Of a DNA stretch of 64,000 nt, positions 45,207 through 54,373 are shown in pieces. Position numbers and translations under genes: made by a program. How positions within the stretch are numbered: the first letter of the stretch is position 1; every line of letters starts with the position of its first letter. This DNA is from Microbacterium nymphoidis (GTDB lineage: Bacteria; Actinomycetota; Actinomycetes; Actinomycetales; Microbacteriaceae): positions 1 to 64,000 of the forward strand of contig NZ_JAJNOD010000002.1 of NCBI RefSeq assembly GCF_021044885.1, read 5' to 3'. The notes below the pieces were generated by a model that was given only the letters and a program-made list of their open reading frames with translations, was not told the DNA's origin and searched no databases.

Positions 45207-46655
45207 GTGATCACATGGTGGGTCGTGGTCGGCATCGCCGTCGACCTCGCCATCCGCATCGCCGCGATCATCATCGTGCCGCGGAACCGGCGCCCCACTT
45301 CGGCCACGGCCTGGCTGCTGGCGATCTACTTCATCCCCTACTTCGGGGTGCTGCTCTTCCTCCTCATCGGCAACCCGCGTCTGCCGCGTGCACGTCGTCG
45401 CAAGCAGTCGCTGGTCAACGACTACATCCGTGAGGCGAGCGCCAACCTCGATGCGCGCTCGTCGGAGGAGGGCCAGCCCGCCTGGTTCACGTCACTCGTG
45501 CGCATGAACCGACGCCTGGGCGCGATGCCCATGCTGGATCACAACGACGCCCACCTCGAGCCGGATTACGAGGCCAGCATCAACCGGATGGCGGATGAGA
45601 TCCGCCGCGCCGAGAAGTTCGTTTACATCGAGTTCTACATCTTCCAGGCCGACGCCACCACGGAAACGCTGTTCCAGGCCATGGAAGACGCCACCGCACG
45701 CGGCGTGACCGTGCGGGTGCTGCTGGATCACTGGGCCAATCGCTGGAAGCCCCATTACCGTGCCACCCTTCGCCGGCTCGACGCGATGGGTGCGAAGTGG
45801 CATCTGATGCTGCCGGTGCAGCCATTGCGCGGCAAGACGCAGCGACCCGACCTGCGCAACCACCGCAAGCTTCTCGTCGTCGACGGCACCGTGGCGTGGA
45901 TGGGCTCGCAGAACATCACCGACTCCAGCTACAACCTGAAGAAGAACATCAAGCGAGGTCTGCACTGGGTGGACCTGATGGTTCGGCTCGAAGGCCCCGT
46001 CGTCTCGTCGGTGGCCGCCGTCTTTCTCACCGACTGGTTCACCGAGACCGATGAGCTGATCTCGGACGGTGACGTGGCCATCGCGCCGCCGAGCTCCGAC
46101 GGCAACCTGCAGTGCCAGATCGTCCCCTCCGGGCCCGGGTTCGAGGTGGAGAACAACCTCCGGATGTTCGTGGCACTGCTCTACGCGGCGCAGGAGCGCA
46201 TCAACATCATCAGCCCGTACTTCGTCCCCGATGAGGCGCTCCTGCTCGCGATCACCTCCGCCGTCCAGCGCGGGGTGAAGGTGGAGCTGTTCGTCTCGGA
46301 GATCGGCGACCAGGCCATCGTCTGGCACGCCCAGCGCAGCTACTACGAGGCGCTGCTGCGCGCCGGCATCCGCATCTGGATGTACCGGCAGCCGTACATC
46401 CTGCACACGAAGGGGCTGACGATCGACGACGACATCGCAGTCGTGGGCTCCAGCAACATGGACATGCGATCGTTCGGTCTGAATCTGGAGGTCTCGCTTC
46501 TGGTGCGCGACGCCGGGTTCGTCCAGGAGATGCGCGCTGTGGAGGACCAGTACCGCGAACTGAGTCGCGAGCTGACGAGCGAGGAGTGGTCGAAGCAGCC
46601 GCTGCGCTCCACGGTCCTGGACAACCTCGCCCGCCTCACGTCCGCATTGCAGTGA
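45207..46655 (+). CDS. cls: cardiolipin synthase (phospholipase D type)
   Basis: 482 residues. Two N-terminal membrane segments (~4-25 and ~33-55) precede a pair of PLD modules. HKD motif 1 is NHRKLLVVDG (H219) and motif 2 is LHTKGLTIDDD (H400), each with the conserved GSxN strand (GSQNITDSS, GSSNMDMRS). It joins phosphatidylglycerol units to cardiolipin in the membrane. GTG start with GGGAGG upstream. Actinobacteria often use a CDP-alcohol type enzyme; this is the bacterial ClsA type. Confidence 0.94.
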   Translation: MITWWVVVGIAVDLAIRIAAIIIVPRNRRPTSATAWLLAIYFIPYFGVLLFLLIGNPRLPRARRRKQSLVNDYIREASANLDARSSEEGQPAWFTSLVRMNRRLGAMPMLDHNDAHLEPDYEASINRMADEIRRAEKFVYIEFYIFQADATTETLFQAMEDATARGVTVRVLLDHWANRWKPHYRATLRRLDAMGAKWHLMLPVQPLRGKTQRPDLRNHRKLLVVDGTVAWMGSQNITDSSYNLKKNIKRGLHWVDLMVRLEGPVVSSVAAVFLTDWFTETDELISDGDVAIAPPSSDGNLQCQIVPSGPGFEVENNLRMFVALLYAAQERINIISPYFVPDEALLLAITSAVQRGVKVELFVSEIGDQAIVWHAQRSYYEALLRAGIRIWMYRQPYILHTKGLTIDDDIAVVGSSNMDMRSFGLNLEVSLLVRDAGFVQEMRAVEDQYRELSRELTSEEWSKQPLRSTVLDNLARLTSALQ

Positions 46656-46695
46656 ACGCTGTGAGACGATCTCGCCATCGGGGACACTGAAGGGT

Positions 46696-47424
46696 ATGAG
46701 CACCATGCGACCCCTTCTCATCGGATCCGTGCTGGCCGTGGCCGCGCTCCTCACCGGGTGTGCCACCAACACCGCAGCCCCGGGGGAAGCTCCGCAGTCT
46801 CCGACGCCCACCCCGACCGAGCCGTCGATGAGCGGTGACTGGACGGCATCGCCGCCGAGCCTCGAGAATGCCTCGGTCGTCTGGCTGGACGGCGGGAAGG
46901 CACTGGGCGTCGTCACATGGGGAAGCGGCAGCCGGTCGTGTTACCCCGTGGTGCAGGATGTGACCGTCGCCAACCAGGACATCGACGTCGTCCTGGCCGC
47001 GCCCACCGTGGACGGAGTGTGCACGCAGGATCTGCGCGAGCAGCTGCTTCTGGTGGGGCTGCCCGAAGGCGTCGACTCGAAGGCGGCAGCCACCGTGACG
47101 CTGAGCACCGCGCAGGAGTCGCAGGAGATCGCGCTCGCCGCCCGCCCGGCGGATGCTGCCACGACGCCCGCGGGTGAGCTGTCCGCCACTCTCACCCCGC
47201 TCGGGGTGGTGCTGATCTCCTACGGATCCTCCAGCTGCCCGCCCGTCGTCGACACGATCGATGGCACCACCGTGACATTCACCACCATCGAGCAGGCATG
47301 CACGATGGACTACTCGCCGCGAGCGACCCTGCTCGACATCCCGGATGTCGCCGTGGGCACCCAGCTGAACCTCGTGAGCCTGGACGGCGCCGCCGATCCG
47401 GTCGCCGTGACCGTGCAGAACTGA
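46696..47424 (+). CDS. predicted lipoprotein
   Basis: 242 residues. A signal peptide with lipobox LLTGC (~18-22), a Thr/Pro linker (~28-46) and two similar halves of ~95 residues: each has a GSGSRSCYPVV- or YGSSSCPPVVD-like Cys strand and a second Cys (VCTQDL, ACTMDY). The duplication suggests two domains, each with a disulfide. Anchored on the outer face of the membrane. Function unknown. GACACT is seven bases before the ATG. Confidence 0.8.
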   Translation: MSTMRPLLIGSVLAVAALLTGCATNTAAPGEAPQSPTPTPTEPSMSGDWTASPPSLENASVVWLDGGKALGVVTWGSGSRSCYPVVQDVTVANQDIDVVLAAPTVDGVCTQDLREQLLLVGLPEGVDSKAAATVTLSTAQESQEIALAARPADAATTPAGELSATLTPLGVVLISYGSSSCPPVVDTIDGTTVTFTTIEQACTMDYSPRATLLDIPDVAVGTQLNLVSLDGAADPVAVTVQN

Positions 47425-47429
47425 CTCCC

Positions 47430-47463
47430 GGTGATGGTCTCCGCTCAGGCGGGGACCATCACC
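47430..47463. terminator. bidirectional terminator
   Basis: GGTGATGGTCTCCGC, loop TCAG, GCGGGGACCATCACC. It covers the stop codon of the minus-strand lipid kinase gene. Confidence 0.8.
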
Positions 47464-48437
47464 ACCAGGCCGCCTCGTTCGATACGGCCGTCGAGCCCCA
47501 CGGCTTCGCCCAGCTCATCGCCGTCGAACTCGATCGGCTGCGGCGAGGAGACTGCGGCATCCATCCGCGCGCCCTGCAGGAACTTGACGGCTTTGCTGCC
47601 GCGGCTCATCGCAATGACCCGGCGGCCGGTTCGCGTGCGCCCCAGCACGCTGTTCTGCCACCAGACCGTGCGCCAGACGGCCAGCCAACCCCACCACGAC
47701 CGAGGGCGGAAGATCGCGACGTCGAGCAGGCCATCGTCGATCGAAGCCTCCGGCAGGAGCTGGATCCCCGCGGGCAGCTGGCCGCAGTTCGCCCACAGCA
47801 CGCTGTGCGCACGAGTGGTGAGGATGCGCTCGTCGTCCACCTGGAACATCACGCGGAACGGGGACACCGTGGTGAGCGAGCGCGCTGCCCCGTCGATATA
47901 GGCCACCCAGCCGAACGACTTCTTCAGCTCGTCGCGGGTGTTGCGGATCATCGCAGCGTCCAGTCCGATGCCGGCCATCACCACGAACGCGTGCTCCTGC
48001 ACCGACCCGTCGGCGCGCTTGACGTTCGCGAAGCCGATGTCGACCGCGCGCCGCTGGCCGGTGAAGGCCGCGCGGACCATCCGCTCCGGCTCGGAGAGCG
48101 GCAGCTGCAGGTTGCGGGCGAGGAGGTTGCCGGTGCCGCTCGGGATGATCGTCAGCGGTGTGCCGGTGCGCGCGATGGCCTCCGAGACCGCGCGGACCGT
48201 GCCGTCTCCGCCGGCCACGAGCACGACGGCGGCACCCGCGTCCAGGGCCGCGCGGGTGGCCCCCTGTCCCGGATCCTCGATGGTGGTCTCCAGCAGCATC
48301 GGCGAGCTCCAGCCGGCGCGGTGCGATGCGGCGATCACGGCGGAGCGCAGATCGGCGCCGTCCACCTTTACCGGGTTGTAGACCAGCGCCGCGAACCGGT
48401 CGTCCCGCGGGGCAGCGGGCGAGGAAGGGGCGGGCAT
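47445..48437 (-). CDS. diacylglycerol kinase family lipid kinase
   Basis: 330 residues. The DAGK catalytic domain has ALVYNPVKVDG, VLVAGGDGTVR (~72-82) and IIPSGTGNLLARNL (~96-109). The C-terminal beta-sandwich includes DDGLLDVAIF and a basic membrane-facing segment. It phosphorylates diacylglycerol or a related lipid with ATP, and is placed here near cardiolipin synthase. ATG 48437 has TAGGCT six bases upstream (leaderless). Confidence 0.92.
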   Translation of the reverse strand: MPAPSSPAAPRDDRFAALVYNPVKVDGADLRSAVIAASHRAGWSSPMLLETTIEDPGQGATRAALDAGAAVVLVAGGDGTVRAVSEAIARTGTPLTIIPSGTGNLLARNLQLPLSEPERMVRAAFTGQRRAVDIGFANVKRADGSVQEHAFVVMAGIGLDAAMIRNTRDELKKSFGWVAYIDGAARSLTTVSPFRVMFQVDDERILTTRAHSVLWANCGQLPAGIQLLPEASIDDGLLDVAIFRPRSWWGWLAVWRTVWWQNSVLGRTRTGRRVIAMSRGSKAVKFLQGARMDAAVSSPQPIEFDGDELGEAVGLDGRIERGGLVVMVPA

Positions 48438-48443
48438 GGGGTC

Positions 48444-48449
48444 AGCCTA
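48444..48449 (-). promoter_or_regulatory. -10 box TAGGCT, leaderless start of the lipid kinase
   Basis: TAGGCT, six bases before ATG 48437, no ribosome site. Confidence 0.5.
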
Positions 48450-48485
48450 GCCTCCGCGCTCGCGCGGCGCGTCCGTGGCCCCGAC

Positions 48486-48491
48486 TACACT
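48486..48491 (+). promoter_or_regulatory. -10 box TACACT, leaderless start of serS
   Basis: TACACT, seven bases before GTG 48499. It lies 36 bases from the divergent lipid kinase -10. Confidence 0.5.
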
Positions 48492-48498
48492 GATGAGG

Positions 48499-49764
48499 GT
48501 GATCGATCCCGCACTCCTCCGTGAGAATCCTGACCTCGTCCGCCGCTCTCAGCAGGCCCGTGGCAACTCGCCGGAGTCGGTCGATGAGGCCATCGCCGCG
48601 GACGCCGCGCGTCGTGCCGCGATCAACGCCTTCGAGGCGCTGCGTGCGGAGCAGAACGCGTTCGGCAAGACCGTCGCGCAGGCCCCCAAGGAGGACAAGC
48701 CCGCCCTCGTCGCGCAGGCCAAGGAGCTCTCCGATCAGGTCAAGGCTGCTCAGGGCGAGGTGACCGCGGCGGAGGAAGCCGCGCAGCAGGCATTCGCGCG
48801 TATCGAGAACATCGTCATCGACGGCGTTCCCGCGGGTGGGGAGGACGACTACGTCGTGCTGCGCGAAGAGGGCGTCGTGCCGGAGTTCGACTTCGAGGCA
48901 CGCGACCATCTGGAACTCGGCGAGATGCTCGGCGCCATCGACATGGAGCGTGGCACGAAGGTGTCCGGCTCCCGGTTCTACTTCCTCACGGGGATCGGCG
49001 CGCGGCTCGAGATCGCGCTCATGAACCTCGCGCTCAACCGCGCCGTCGAGGCGGGGTTCACCCCGATGATCGTCCCCACGCTGGTGCGTCCCGAGGTGAT
49101 GCAGGGCACCGGCTTCCTCGGCGAGCACGCCGATGAGGTCTACCACCTCGACAAGGAGGACCTGTACCTGGTGGGCACCAGCGAGGTTCCGCTCGCCGGC
49201 TACCACATGGATGAGATCCTCGACCTCGGCCGCGGCGCGAAGCGTTACGCGGGCTGGTCCACCTGTTACCGGAGCGAGGCCGGCTCATACGGCAAGGACA
49301 CCCGGGGCATCATCCGCGTCCATCAGTTCAACAAGCTCGAGATGTTCGTCTACACCACGCCGGAGGACGCCGAGACCGAGCACCAGCGTCTGCTGGCTCT
49401 GCAGGAGCAGATGATGACGGATCTCGGGCTGGCCTACCGTGTCATCGACACCGCGGCGGGCGATCTCGGCTCCTCCGCTGCGCGCAAGTACGACATCGAG
49501 GCCTGGGTGCCCACGCAGGGCAAGTATCGCGAGCTCACCTCCACGTCCAACTGCACGACGTACCAGGCGCGCCGCCTCGACATCCGCTACCGTCCCGACG
49601 GCGGCAAGACCACCCCGGTCGCGACGCTGAACGGCACTCTCGCCACCACCCGGTGGATCGTGGCGCTGCTGGAGACGCACCAGCGTGCCGACGGCTCCGT
49701 CACCGTGCCGGAGGTGCTTCGTCCCTATCTCGGCGGACTCGAGGTGATGGAGCCCGCCGCGTGA
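48499..49764 (+). CDS. serS: seryl-tRNA synthetase
   Basis: 421 residues. An N-terminal antiparallel coiled coil (~30-100) reaches the long variable arm of tRNA-Ser. The class II core has GLEIAL-type motif 1, motif 2 [21 protein letters not shown] and motif 3 [16 protein letters not shown]. The start GTG 48499 ([11 protein letters not shown]) fits the family and the -10 box; ATG 48493 in frame would add two residues. The HAD gene overlaps its stop. Two tRNA-Ser genes lie downstream. Confidence 0.96.
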   Translation: MIDPALLRENPDLVRRSQQARGNSPESVDEAIAADAARRAAINAFEALRAEQNAFGKTVAQAPKEDKPALVAQAKELSDQVKAAQGEVTAAEEAAQQAFARIENIVIDGVPAGGEDDYVVLREEGVVPEFDFEARDHLELGEMLGAIDMERGTKVSGSRFYFLTGIGARLEIALMNLALNRAVEAGFTPMIVPTLVRPEVMQGTGFLGEHADEVYHLDKEDLYLVGTSEVPLAGYHMDEILDLGRGAKRYAGWSTCYRSEAGSYGKDTRGIIRVHQFNKLEMFVYTTPEDAETEHQRLLALQEQMMTDLGLAYRVIDTAAGDLGSSAARKYDIEAWVPTQGKYRELTSTSNCTTYQARRLDIRYRPDGGKTTPVATLNGTLATTRWIVALLETHQRADGSVTVPEVLRPYLGGLEVMEPAA

Positions 49765-50567
49765 GCACCCGTGCCCTGATCGCGCTCGACGTCGATGGAA
49801 CGGTCATCCTGGAGGATGGCACTCCGAGCCCCGGAGTCATCGACGCCGTACACGCCGCTGTTGCCGCCGGCCACGAGGTGACGCTCGCGACGGGACGCAG
49901 CTGGAACGCGACCCAGCCGATCCTGGAGATGCTCGACATCACCCCCGACTACGTCGTCTCCTCCAACGGCGCCGTGGTCTACCGCCGTGTCGGTGAGGAC
50001 TACGAGCGCTTCCACACGGAGACCTTCGATCCCACGACCGCCCTGGAACTGCTGCGGGAGCAGCTCCCGGATGCCCACTACATGGTCGAGCTGGAGGACG
50101 GCACGCGCCTGTTCACCGAGGAGATGGAGCACTGGAACGTGAAGTCGGGGCATCAGGTCCCCTTCGCCCAGCTCTCCGCACAGCATGTGTCGCGTGTCGT
50201 CGTGGTCTCCGCCGAGCACGATGAGGACGACTTCTCCCGTCTGATCGAGGACATCGGCCTCAACCAGGTCTCGTACGCGATCGGCTGGACCGCGTGGCTC
50301 GACATCGCGCCGCAGGGCGTGGACAAGGGCACGGCGCTGAAGCTGATCAGCGAGTGGGCGGGCTTCGATCCCGCGCACTCCGTCGTGATCGGAGACGGAC
50401 GCAACGACCTCGGGATGTTCGAGTGGTCCCGATCGCACGAGGGCACGGCCGTGGCGATGGGGCAGGCTCCGGACGAGGTGCGCGCGGCTGCATCGCTCGT
50501 CACCCACTCGGTGGCAGATGGCGGAGTCGCACACATCTTGCACCGGCTCCTCCTCGACGAGTCCTGA
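49761..50567 (+). CDS. HAD-superfamily (Cof-type) hydrolase
   Basis: 268 residues. Motif I LDVDGT (with nucleophile Asp), motif II in LATGRS, motif III Lys of GVDKGTAL, and motif [16 protein letters not shown]2-type cap (~85-190) places it in the Cof/YbiV group, which dephosphorylate sugar phosphates and other small metabolites. The GTGA overlap with serS suggests coupled translation, a pairing often seen in actinobacteria. Substrate unknown. Confidence 0.93.
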   Translation: MSTRALIALDVDGTVILEDGTPSPGVIDAVHAAVAAGHEVTLATGRSWNATQPILEMLDITPDYVVSSNGAVVYRRVGEDYERFHTETFDPTTALELLREQLPDAHYMVELEDGTRLFTEEMEHWNVKSGHQVPFAQLSAQHVSRVVVVSAEHDEDDFSRLIEDIGLNQVSYAIGWTAWLDIAPQGVDKGTALKLISEWAGFDPAHSVVIGDGRNDLGMFEWSRSHEGTAVAMGQAPDEVRAAASLVTHSVADGGVAHILHRLLLDES

Positions 50568-50579
50568 CGCGCACAGCCG

Positions 50580-50612
50580 GCGCTGGGTCCCCATCCAGCG
50601 CGCGCCCAGCGC
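50580..50612 (+). terminator. terminator after the serS-HAD operon
   Basis: GCGCTGGG and CCCAGCGC around a 17-base loop, 12 bases after the HAD stop. Confidence 0.55.
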
Positions 50613-50666
50613 AATCGGAGACCATGAGGTCGGATAGACTCGTCCTCACGAGCGGTGCGCCGCTTG

Positions 50667-50751
50667 GGAGGGTTGTCCGAGCGGCCGATGGACCTGGTCT
50701 TGAAAACCAGTGGGCAGCAATGTCCCGTGGGTTCGAATCCCACACCCTCCG
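50667..50751 (+). tRNA. tRNA-Ser (TGA)
   Basis: 85 bases. Acceptor GGAGGGT/ACCCTCC, discriminator G. Anticodon loop CTTGAAA gives TGA. The long variable arm (TGGGCAGCAATGTCCC region) and GTTCGAATC T-loop are typical of class II tRNA. No encoded CCA. Confidence 0.96.
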
Positions 50752-50826
50752 CTCTGATCCGGTTCACCCCGGGAGCATCCGCCTGCACGCCACGGGGCTG
50801 CAGGTCCCGAGGCTGAAAGGAAGCGT

Positions 50827-52137
50827 GTGAGCGCAGCGTCCCCCGAACGCTCCCGTCGTCGCACGATCGCACGACACGGTCGGCTCCGCACCCCGCGGCC
50901 GATCGCGCAACTGCTCACCCTGGTAGGCGTCGCCGTCGCCACGGTGATGGTCGCAGGCATCGGACTCACCGGTTATGTGACGTACGACCTCGCGTCCTCC
51001 TATGCCGCCGATGCGACCGATATCGGGGGAGAGGTCCCGCCGTCGATCGCGGAGATCCAGGGTGGCGCGAACATCCTCGTCGCCGGCACGGACGTGTGTG
51101 AGCCGCAGTACGCGCAGTACTTCGGCGACCGGTGTGCTGAAGGGCTGGCCGAGGAAGGGGCGCGCAGCGATGTGAACCTCGTGGTCCACATCTCGGACGA
51201 GCCGCGCAAGATCACGGTGATCAGCTTCCCCCGCGACCTCATGGTCCCGATCCCGGAGTGCACGGACGCGGACGGCAACGTCACCTCGGCGATGAGCAAG
51301 CAGATGCTCAACTCCGCGTTCGACACCGGCGGTCTGGCCTGCACGGTCGCAACGATCGAGCAGCTGACGGGCATGGACATCCAGTACGCCGCGTCGGTGA
51401 ACTGGGGCGGCGTGATGGCGATCACCGATGCCGTCGGCGGTGTCACCGTGTGCCTGGCGAGTCCGATCCGCGACCCCTACACGGGCATCGACTGGCCGGC
51501 AGGGGAGCGCACCATCCAGGGGCTTGAGGCGCTGCAGTTCCTCCGTACACGACACGGCGTGGGAAACGGTGGCGACCTCGGGCGCATCAGCAATCAGCAG
51601 CAGTACATGTCGCGTCTCGCGAAGAAGATGATGAGCTCGGAAGTGCTCACCAATCCGGCAACCCTGCTGAAGCTCGCCAAGACGACGCTGTCGGCCATCG
51701 ACCCGTCGACCTCGCTCACCAACCCGGTGACCCTCGTCCAGCTGGCGATGGCCGTGAAGGATGTGCCGTTCGAGGACATCGTCTTCGTGCAGTACCCCGT
51801 CTACGACGATCCGTCCGACCCCAACCGCGTCGTTCCGGACGAGGCGGCCGCGAGCATCCTGCTGACGGCGCTGGCCAACAACAGCGCGCTCCAGATCACG
51901 GGCGATGCCGGAGTCGGTGTGGTCGCCGAAGGCGCCACCCCGACGGACGGTGCGACCGATGGTTCGACGGATGGTGCCGTGGACGGCACGGACAGCGGCT
52001 CGGTCGAGGCTCCCGCGGACGGAGCGACCCTCGAGCCGACGCCGAGCACGGCGCCGGACGGATCGGTGCTGCTCCCGTCGCAGATCACCGGAACGACGGC
52101 CGCGCAGAGCACCTGCTCGAACGGCCAGGTGAACTGA
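50827..52137 (+). CDS. LytR-CpsA-Psr (LCP) family cell-wall glycopolymer ligase
   Basis: 436 residues. A short Arg-rich cytoplasmic part (~1-25), one membrane segment (~32-56), and an LCP domain (~75-310) with SDVNLVVHIS, ITVISFPRDLMVPIPEC, the Arg-rich ligand loop LQFLRTRHGVGNGGDLGRISNQQQYM. It moves wall polymers from lipid carrier to peptidoglycan at the outer face. The tail (~345-425) is a Thr/Asp/Gly/Ser repeat (GATDGSTDGAVDGTDSG), an unusual low-complexity linker. GTG start with AAAGGAA. It sits between two tRNA-Ser genes. Confidence 0.93.
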   Translation: MSAASPERSRRRTIARHGRLRTPRPIAQLLTLVGVAVATVMVAGIGLTGYVTYDLASSYAADATDIGGEVPPSIAEIQGGANILVAGTDVCEPQYAQYFGDRCAEGLAEEGARSDVNLVVHISDEPRKITVISFPRDLMVPIPECTDADGNVTSAMSKQMLNSAFDTGGLACTVATIEQLTGMDIQYAASVNWGGVMAITDAVGGVTVCLASPIRDPYTGIDWPAGERTIQGLEALQFLRTRHGVGNGGDLGRISNQQQYMSRLAKKMMSSEVLTNPATLLKLAKTTLSAIDPSTSLTNPVTLVQLAMAVKDVPFEDIVFVQYPVYDDPSDPNRVVPDEAAASILLTALANNSALQITGDAGVGVVAEGATPTDGATDGSTDGAVDGTDSGSVEAPADGATLEPTPSTAPDGSVLLPSQITGTTAAQSTCSNGQVN

Positions 52138-52224
52138 GCCCCGCCCGGGGTGCGTGCATTCGCGCATCGCGGCGAGACCGGTTAGTATTGCCAGGTGTGC
52201 TTCACTCGCCAGAGTGGAAACCAC

Positions 52225-52315
52225 GGAGACGTCGCATAGTTCGGCCTAGTGCACCACCCTGCTAAGGTGGAGACCCCCTTACGGGGGTCCGTGGGTTCAA
52301 ATCCCACCGTCTCCG
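52225..52315 (+). tRNA. tRNA-Ser (GCT)
   Basis: 91 bases. Acceptor GGAGACG/CGTCTCC, discriminator G, and an encoded CCA at 52316-52318. Anticodon stem CCACC/GGTGG closes CTGCTAA, anticodon GCT. The large variable arm includes ACCCCC/GGGGGT. Confidence 0.96.
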
Positions 52316-52330
52316 CCAGATTCTTCACGA

Positions 52331-52364
52331 GGACCCCGCGCCGGCAACAGCTGAGGCGGGGTCC
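52331..52364 (+). terminator. terminator after tRNA-Ser (GCT)
   Basis: GGACCCCGC/GCGGGGTCC with a 16-base loop followed by TTTCGT. Confidence 0.8.
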
Positions 52365-52714
52365 TTTCGTCGTGGTTGCTTCGGGGGTGAGGAATTAGCG
52401 CGGACCGGAAGCCGACAGCCGCCACAGCGCAACGCTGCCATCGGGGATGGGCTGTGGGCTGGCTGCCGATGAGACGGAGCATCCCTACGATCGAGACATC
52501 GAAGGTGTGGGCCGCCGGCACTGGGCTATCCGTGTCATCACCGCTGGGCTCGCGGAACTCTGTGTGGGGACGCTCCCTTTCCCTGGCGGCCGTGCGCGGG
52601 AAGCGGTCGCCGCGGTTTTCCGCCACGTGGTGAGTTTCTGTGTCCTCTGAGAGGCGAGCCCGGAGGTCGAGGTTCGAACGGCTGGGAACGGATCGCGTCC
52701 TGGACGCACCCGCC
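52365..52714. other. gene-free stretch before the MFS gene
   Basis: 350 bases. Open frames here (for example 52447-52650, plus strand) have no ribosome site, no motif and biased composition, so I do not call a gene. No strong hairpin was seen. It may be degraded sequence flanking the tRNA. Confidence 0.5.
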
Positions 52715-53944
52715 TCAGTCGCGCCGGCGCAGCCGCATGGCGAAGGCGGTGGCCGCGAGGGCGACGACCACGATGCCGTAGCCCGTGCACACCGCATCCA
52801 GCCCGATCATGCCTACCAGCAAGCCGGCGATCACGGCGGGGATCCCGAAGGCGAGGTAGGCCAGCAGGTAGATCACCGCGAAGGCGTCCGCGCGTGCGTC
52901 GGAGGGGATCCGCGGCGCCAGCGACGCCACCACACCGGCGAAGGCCGTGCCGAATCCCATTCCCGTCACCCCAGCGGCGACGAGGTAGAACGCGAGCGAT
53001 CCGGAGCGCAGGGCGAACAGCGACAGCAGGGTCCCGATCGCCAGGGCCGCGGTGCCGAACAGCACGGTGGAACGTGCCGAGGCCGTACGCAACGCGAGTG
53101 CGGTGAGCGCCCCGACCCCGGCGAGGAGAGCGACCGCGAGTCCCTGCCAGAGATGCGCCTCGCCGCCGAGTTCGTTGCGGACGATGTTCGCTCCCAGGGA
53201 GAGGAACAGGCCACCGGTCGCCCATCCGGCGATCACAGCGGGCGCCGCACGCCAGAAGTCCGCGCGAATCGGGGCCGGAATGGAGAGACGGAGGCTGAGC
53301 GAGTGCCATGCGCCCGGACGCAGGGGTGCCGTTTCGGGCGCCAGCAGGAACAGCGCAGCCAGCACGATGTAGATGGCGGTCAGCGGAGCGAACACGTCGA
53401 AGAGGGGCTGCCCGGCCACGTCGAGCACGATGCCGGACACCAGCGCCCCCGAAGCGAGTCCGATCCCCGGGCTCAGCGCGTTCCAGAGAGCCGCGACACC
53501 CGGTCGCCCGGCAGGGGCCAGATCCAGGGCGGCAGCCGAAAGCGCGGAGATCAGCAGGCCGCTCGCGATGCCCTGCAGGGCGCGGGCCAGAACCAGCAGC
53601 ATCACGGTCTCGGCGTGCCAGAACAGCGCCATGCTGGTGGCCAGGAGGAGGAAGCCGGTGATGGCGACCGGTCGCCGGCCGACGTGATCCGACAGCGACC
53701 CCGCGGTGAGCAGCGTGAGCAGGAGTGCCACGGCGTAGACGGCGAACACCGCACTGATCACGCTCGCATCGAAGCCGATGCGCTGCGCCAGGACAGGGTA
53801 GAACGGCGACGGCGCACTCGCGGCGAACATCATGATGATCTGCGCGATGATCGCCAGCGCGAATCCGAACCGGGTGCGTCGTGGCGTTCTCGTTGCAGGG
53901 GCAATCGCCGTCGACGGCGAGATGACGGGTTCGGTCGTGGTCAT
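52715..53944 (-). CDS. MFS transporter (drug/metabolite efflux type)
   Basis: 409 residues with 12 predicted membrane segments. The loop 2-3 motif SLSDHVGRRPVAITG matches GxxxDRxGRR, and ARALQGIASGL in segment 4-5 matches the MFS motif of proton antiporters. It probably exports small hydrophobic compounds. GGAG precedes the ATG 53944. It is divergent from an ArsR-type regulator, and an 18-bp palindrome lies just upstream of its start, so it is the likely target. Induction by a substrate is inferred. Confidence 0.9.
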   Translation of the reverse strand: MTTTEPVISPSTAIAPATRTPRRTRFGFALAIIAQIIMMFAASAPSPFYPVLAQRIGFDASVISAVFAVYAVALLLTLLTAGSLSDHVGRRPVAITGFLLLATSMALFWHAETVMLLVLARALQGIASGLLISALSAAALDLAPAGRPGVAALWNALSPGIGLASGALVSGIVLDVAGQPLFDVFAPLTAIYIVLAALFLLAPETAPLRPGAWHSLSLRLSIPAPIRADFWRAAPAVIAGWATGGLFLSLGANIVRNELGGEAHLWQGLAVALLAGVGALTALALRTASARSTVLFGTAALAIGTLLSLFALRSGSLAFYLVAAGVTGMGFGTAFAGVVASLAPRIPSDARADAFAVIYLLAYLAFGIPAVIAGLLVGMIGLDAVCTGYGIVVVALAATAFAMRLRRRD

Positions 53945-53960
53945 GGTGCACTCCTCAACA

Positions 53961-53978
53961 GTTCGAACAAAATCGAAC
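53961..53978. promoter_or_regulatory. operator 1 of the ArsR-type regulator
   Basis: GTTCGAACAAAATCGAAC is a palindrome GTTCGA-N6-TCGAAC, 17 bases before the MFS start. A near copy lies 47 bases away. Confidence 0.7.
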
Positions 53979-54007
53979 TATCGGAGGCTACTCGCTCGCG
54001 GGCGATT

Positions 54008-54025
54008 GTTCAACTATTATCGAAC
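54008..54025. promoter_or_regulatory. operator 2 overlapping the ArsR-type gene promoter
   Basis: GTTCAACTATTATCGAAC has the same GTTC(G/A)A-N6-TCGAAC form. Its centre contains TATTAT (54015-54020), a -10 box six bases before ATG 54027, so binding would block a leaderless promoter and autoregulate. Confidence 0.7.
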
Positions 54026-54026
54026 T

Positions 54027-54332
54027 ATGCCTGGCGACCTTCCGCACCCCGAGCGTTCCGAGATCCAGCTCGTCGACGTGCTCTTCGCGCTCAGCGATCC
54101 GGAGCGTCTCGCGATCACGCGCCAGCTCGTCGACGGCCCGCTCGACATGGCGGCCTGTCATGCCACCGACCCAAACCTCCCCAAATCCACCAAGTCGCAC
54201 TTCATGAAGGTGCTGCGCGAAGCGGGCGTCATCCGCAACGAGCCCAACGGACGCCGCCGGATCCTCACTCTGCGTCGAGAGGATCTCGATGCACGCTTCC
54301 CCGGACTTCTCGACGCCGTCCTCACCGCGTAG
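54027..54332 (+). CDS. ArsR-type winged-helix transcriptional regulator
   Basis: 101 residues. A winged helix with VLFALSDPERLAITRQLVDG and the recognition helix STKSHFMKVLREAG, then wing PNGRRRILTLRREDLDARFPGL. There is no CxC metal site, so it senses something other than arsenic or cadmium. ATG 54027 is preceded by TATTAT at six bases (leaderless). The frame is open for 65 more codons upstream through the promoter and MFS gene, but those lack similarity. Flanking operators suggest control of itself and the MFS gene. Confidence 0.85.
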   Translation: MPGDLPHPERSEIQLVDVLFALSDPERLAITRQLVDGPLDMAACHATDPNLPKSTKSHFMKVLREAGVIRNEPNGRRRILTLRREDLDARFPGLLDAVLTA

Positions 54333-54373
54333 ACCGGCGAAAGGTCCCGCTGGTACGTCAGAGCCCTGCAGGG

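Noticed and set aside
44777..45307. Upstream extension of the DUF4192 frame
   Set aside because: No family similarity; the domain starts exactly at ATG 44776.
52447..52650. Plus-strand open frame in the gap before the MFS gene
   Set aside because: No ribosome site, no -10 box, and no recognisable features.
52365..52714. tRNA-adjacent attachment site or integrated element after tRNA-Ser (GCT)
   Set aside because: No integrase gene and no repeat of the tRNA 3' end was seen nearby.
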